Source: an uncultured beta proteobacterium (GTDB lineage: Bacteria > Pseudomonadota > Gammaproteobacteria > Burkholderiales > Burkholderiaceae_C). From it: DNA of 5,252 nucleotides. The position numbers and the translations under genes were made by a program. The notes under the pieces are model-generated. The model saw only the letters and a program-made list of their open reading frames with translations. It searched no databases and had not been told where the DNA came from. This document shows, in pieces, positions 4,531 to 5,252 of the stretch. Every line of letters begins with the position of its first letter. Position 1 is the stretch's first letter. The stretch covers positions 1-5,252 of the forward strand of contig CAIQEX010000352.1 in NCBI GenBank assembly GCA_903870955.1. The letters are read 5' to 3'.

Positions 4531-5252
4531 ATGTCCCACCCCGTCATTCTGGTCACTGGTGCCTCACGCGGCATAGGCGCCGCCACTGCGTTGGGTGCAG
4601 CCCGCGCGGGCTATGCCGTGGCCGTCAATTACCACGCCAATTCGCTGGCCGCCGACGAGGTGGTGCGCCAGATTCGCGCCTTCGGAGGCACGGCCATGAC
4701 CGTACAAGCCGACGTTGCCGAAGAAGCGCAAGTGGTGGCCATGTTTGCCCGGGTAGACGCCAAACTCGGCCCACTCGCAGCGCTGGTGAACAGTGCCGGT
4801 GTGGTGGATGTCGCCAGCCGGGTAGACAACATGTCCGTGACGCGCCTCAAACGCATGTTTGATACCAATGTGATCGGCAGCATGGTCTGTGCACGCGAGG
4901 CGGTCCAACGCATGAGCACACGCTATGGCGGGTCCGGGGGAGCCATCGTCAATCTCTCCAGTGCTGCCTCCAGGCTGGGCTCCGCGGGACAGTATGTGGA
5001 CTACGCGGCCAGCAAGGGCGCCATCGATACCTTCACCATCGGTCTGGCGCGCGAAGTTGCGGCTGAGGGGATTCGCGTCAATGCGGTACGACCCGGCGTG
5101 ATTGACACCGAAATTCACGCCTCGGGCGGCCAACCCGAACGGGCGCAGCAACTCGCCTCCGCCATTCCCATGCAGCGCCCGGGCACGGCAGAAGAAGTGG
5201 CAAACGCCATCCTCTGGTTGCTCAGCCCGGAGGCCAGTTACACCACCGGCGC
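4531..5252 (+). CDS. SDR family oxidoreductase, YgfF-like (C-terminus cut by window edge)
   Basis: The frame from ATG 4531 stays open to the right edge and gives 240 complete codons plus two bases. It is a classical short-chain dehydrogenase with a Rossmann fold. The cofactor loop TGASRGIG is at residues 9-16, the NSAG variant of NNAG at 87-90, and the structural Asn113 in DTNV. The catalytic Ser is 143 or 144 in NLSSAAS, and YAASK supplies Tyr158 and Lys162; RPG follows at 187-189. Arg13 in the glycine loop suggests NADP(H), an inference. Stretches such as SRLGS, YVDYAASKGAIDT, IRVNAVRPG, HASGG and IPMQRPG match what I recall of E. coli YgfF, so only about 7-8 residues are missing. An in-frame ATG at 4489 would add 14 residues, but AGGGG lies only 2 nt before it and relatives start at 4531. 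The physiological substrate is unknown. Confidence 0.93.
   Translation, partial: MSHPVILVTGASRGIGAATALGAARAGYAVAVNYHANSLAADEVVRQIRAFGGTAMTVQADVAEEAQVVAMFARVDAKLGPLAALVNSAGVVDVASRVDNMSVTRLKRMFDTNVIGSMVCAREAVQRMSTRYGGSGGAIVNLSSAASRLGSAGQYVDYAASKGAIDTFTIGLAREVAAEGIRVNAVRPGVIDTEIHASGGQPERAQQLASAIPMQRPGTAEEVANAILWLLSPEASYTTG

Noticed and set aside
4564..5151. Minus-strand open frame (195 codons) opposite the SDR gene
   Set aside because: It is antisense to a well-supported SDR with TGxxxGxG, Ser and YxxxK in place.

Overview
The window looks like chromosomal DNA from a betaproteobacterium, most likely Burkholderiales (Comamonadaceae-like). This rests on the moderately high GC content, an orphan tripartite-tricarboxylate (Bug/TctC) binding protein, a single-domain bacteriohemerythrin, and FNR/ANR-type TTGAY-N4-RTCAA boxes. 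The placement is inferred from gene content, not from a marker gene.

Layout from left to right. (i) 1-181, plus strand: the C-terminal TOBE end of a sugar or glycerol-phosphate type ABC transporter ATPase. (ii) 207-2057, minus strand: a two-gene unit in which an aldo/keto reductase (GTG start, strong Shine-Dalgarno) is followed after 17 nt by an alpha/beta hydrolase. (iii) 2189-2760, plus strand: a decayed di-haem cytochrome c. Both CxxCH haem motifs survive, but in different frames. The segment between the two haem domains appears deleted, and the 5' end with its export signal is missing. A near-perfect FNR-type palindrome sits on the apparent start codon. (iv) 2761-3022: a 262-base intergenic region with a second FNR-like box, a possible sigma70-type promoter and weak hairpins. 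(v) 3023-3502, plus strand: a bacteriohemerythrin with all seven di-iron ligands. (vi) 3510-4508, minus strand: the Bug/TctC periplasmic binding protein, convergent with the hemerythrin gene and only 7 nt from it. (vii) 4531 to the end, plus strand: a YgfF-like short-chain dehydrogenase, cut by the window edge and divergent from the binding protein with 22 nt between start codons.

The reductase, hydrolase, SDR and Bug protein form an ordinary accessory catabolic set with unknown substrates. The part with some biological story is the middle. Two oxygen-regulator-type boxes bracket a dead cytochrome c and precede an O2-binding hemerythrin. This suggests a small low-oxygen-responsive locus that has lost its cytochrome. 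I see no tRNA, rRNA, CRISPR array, insertion sequence or phage gene, and no convincing wholly novel system.
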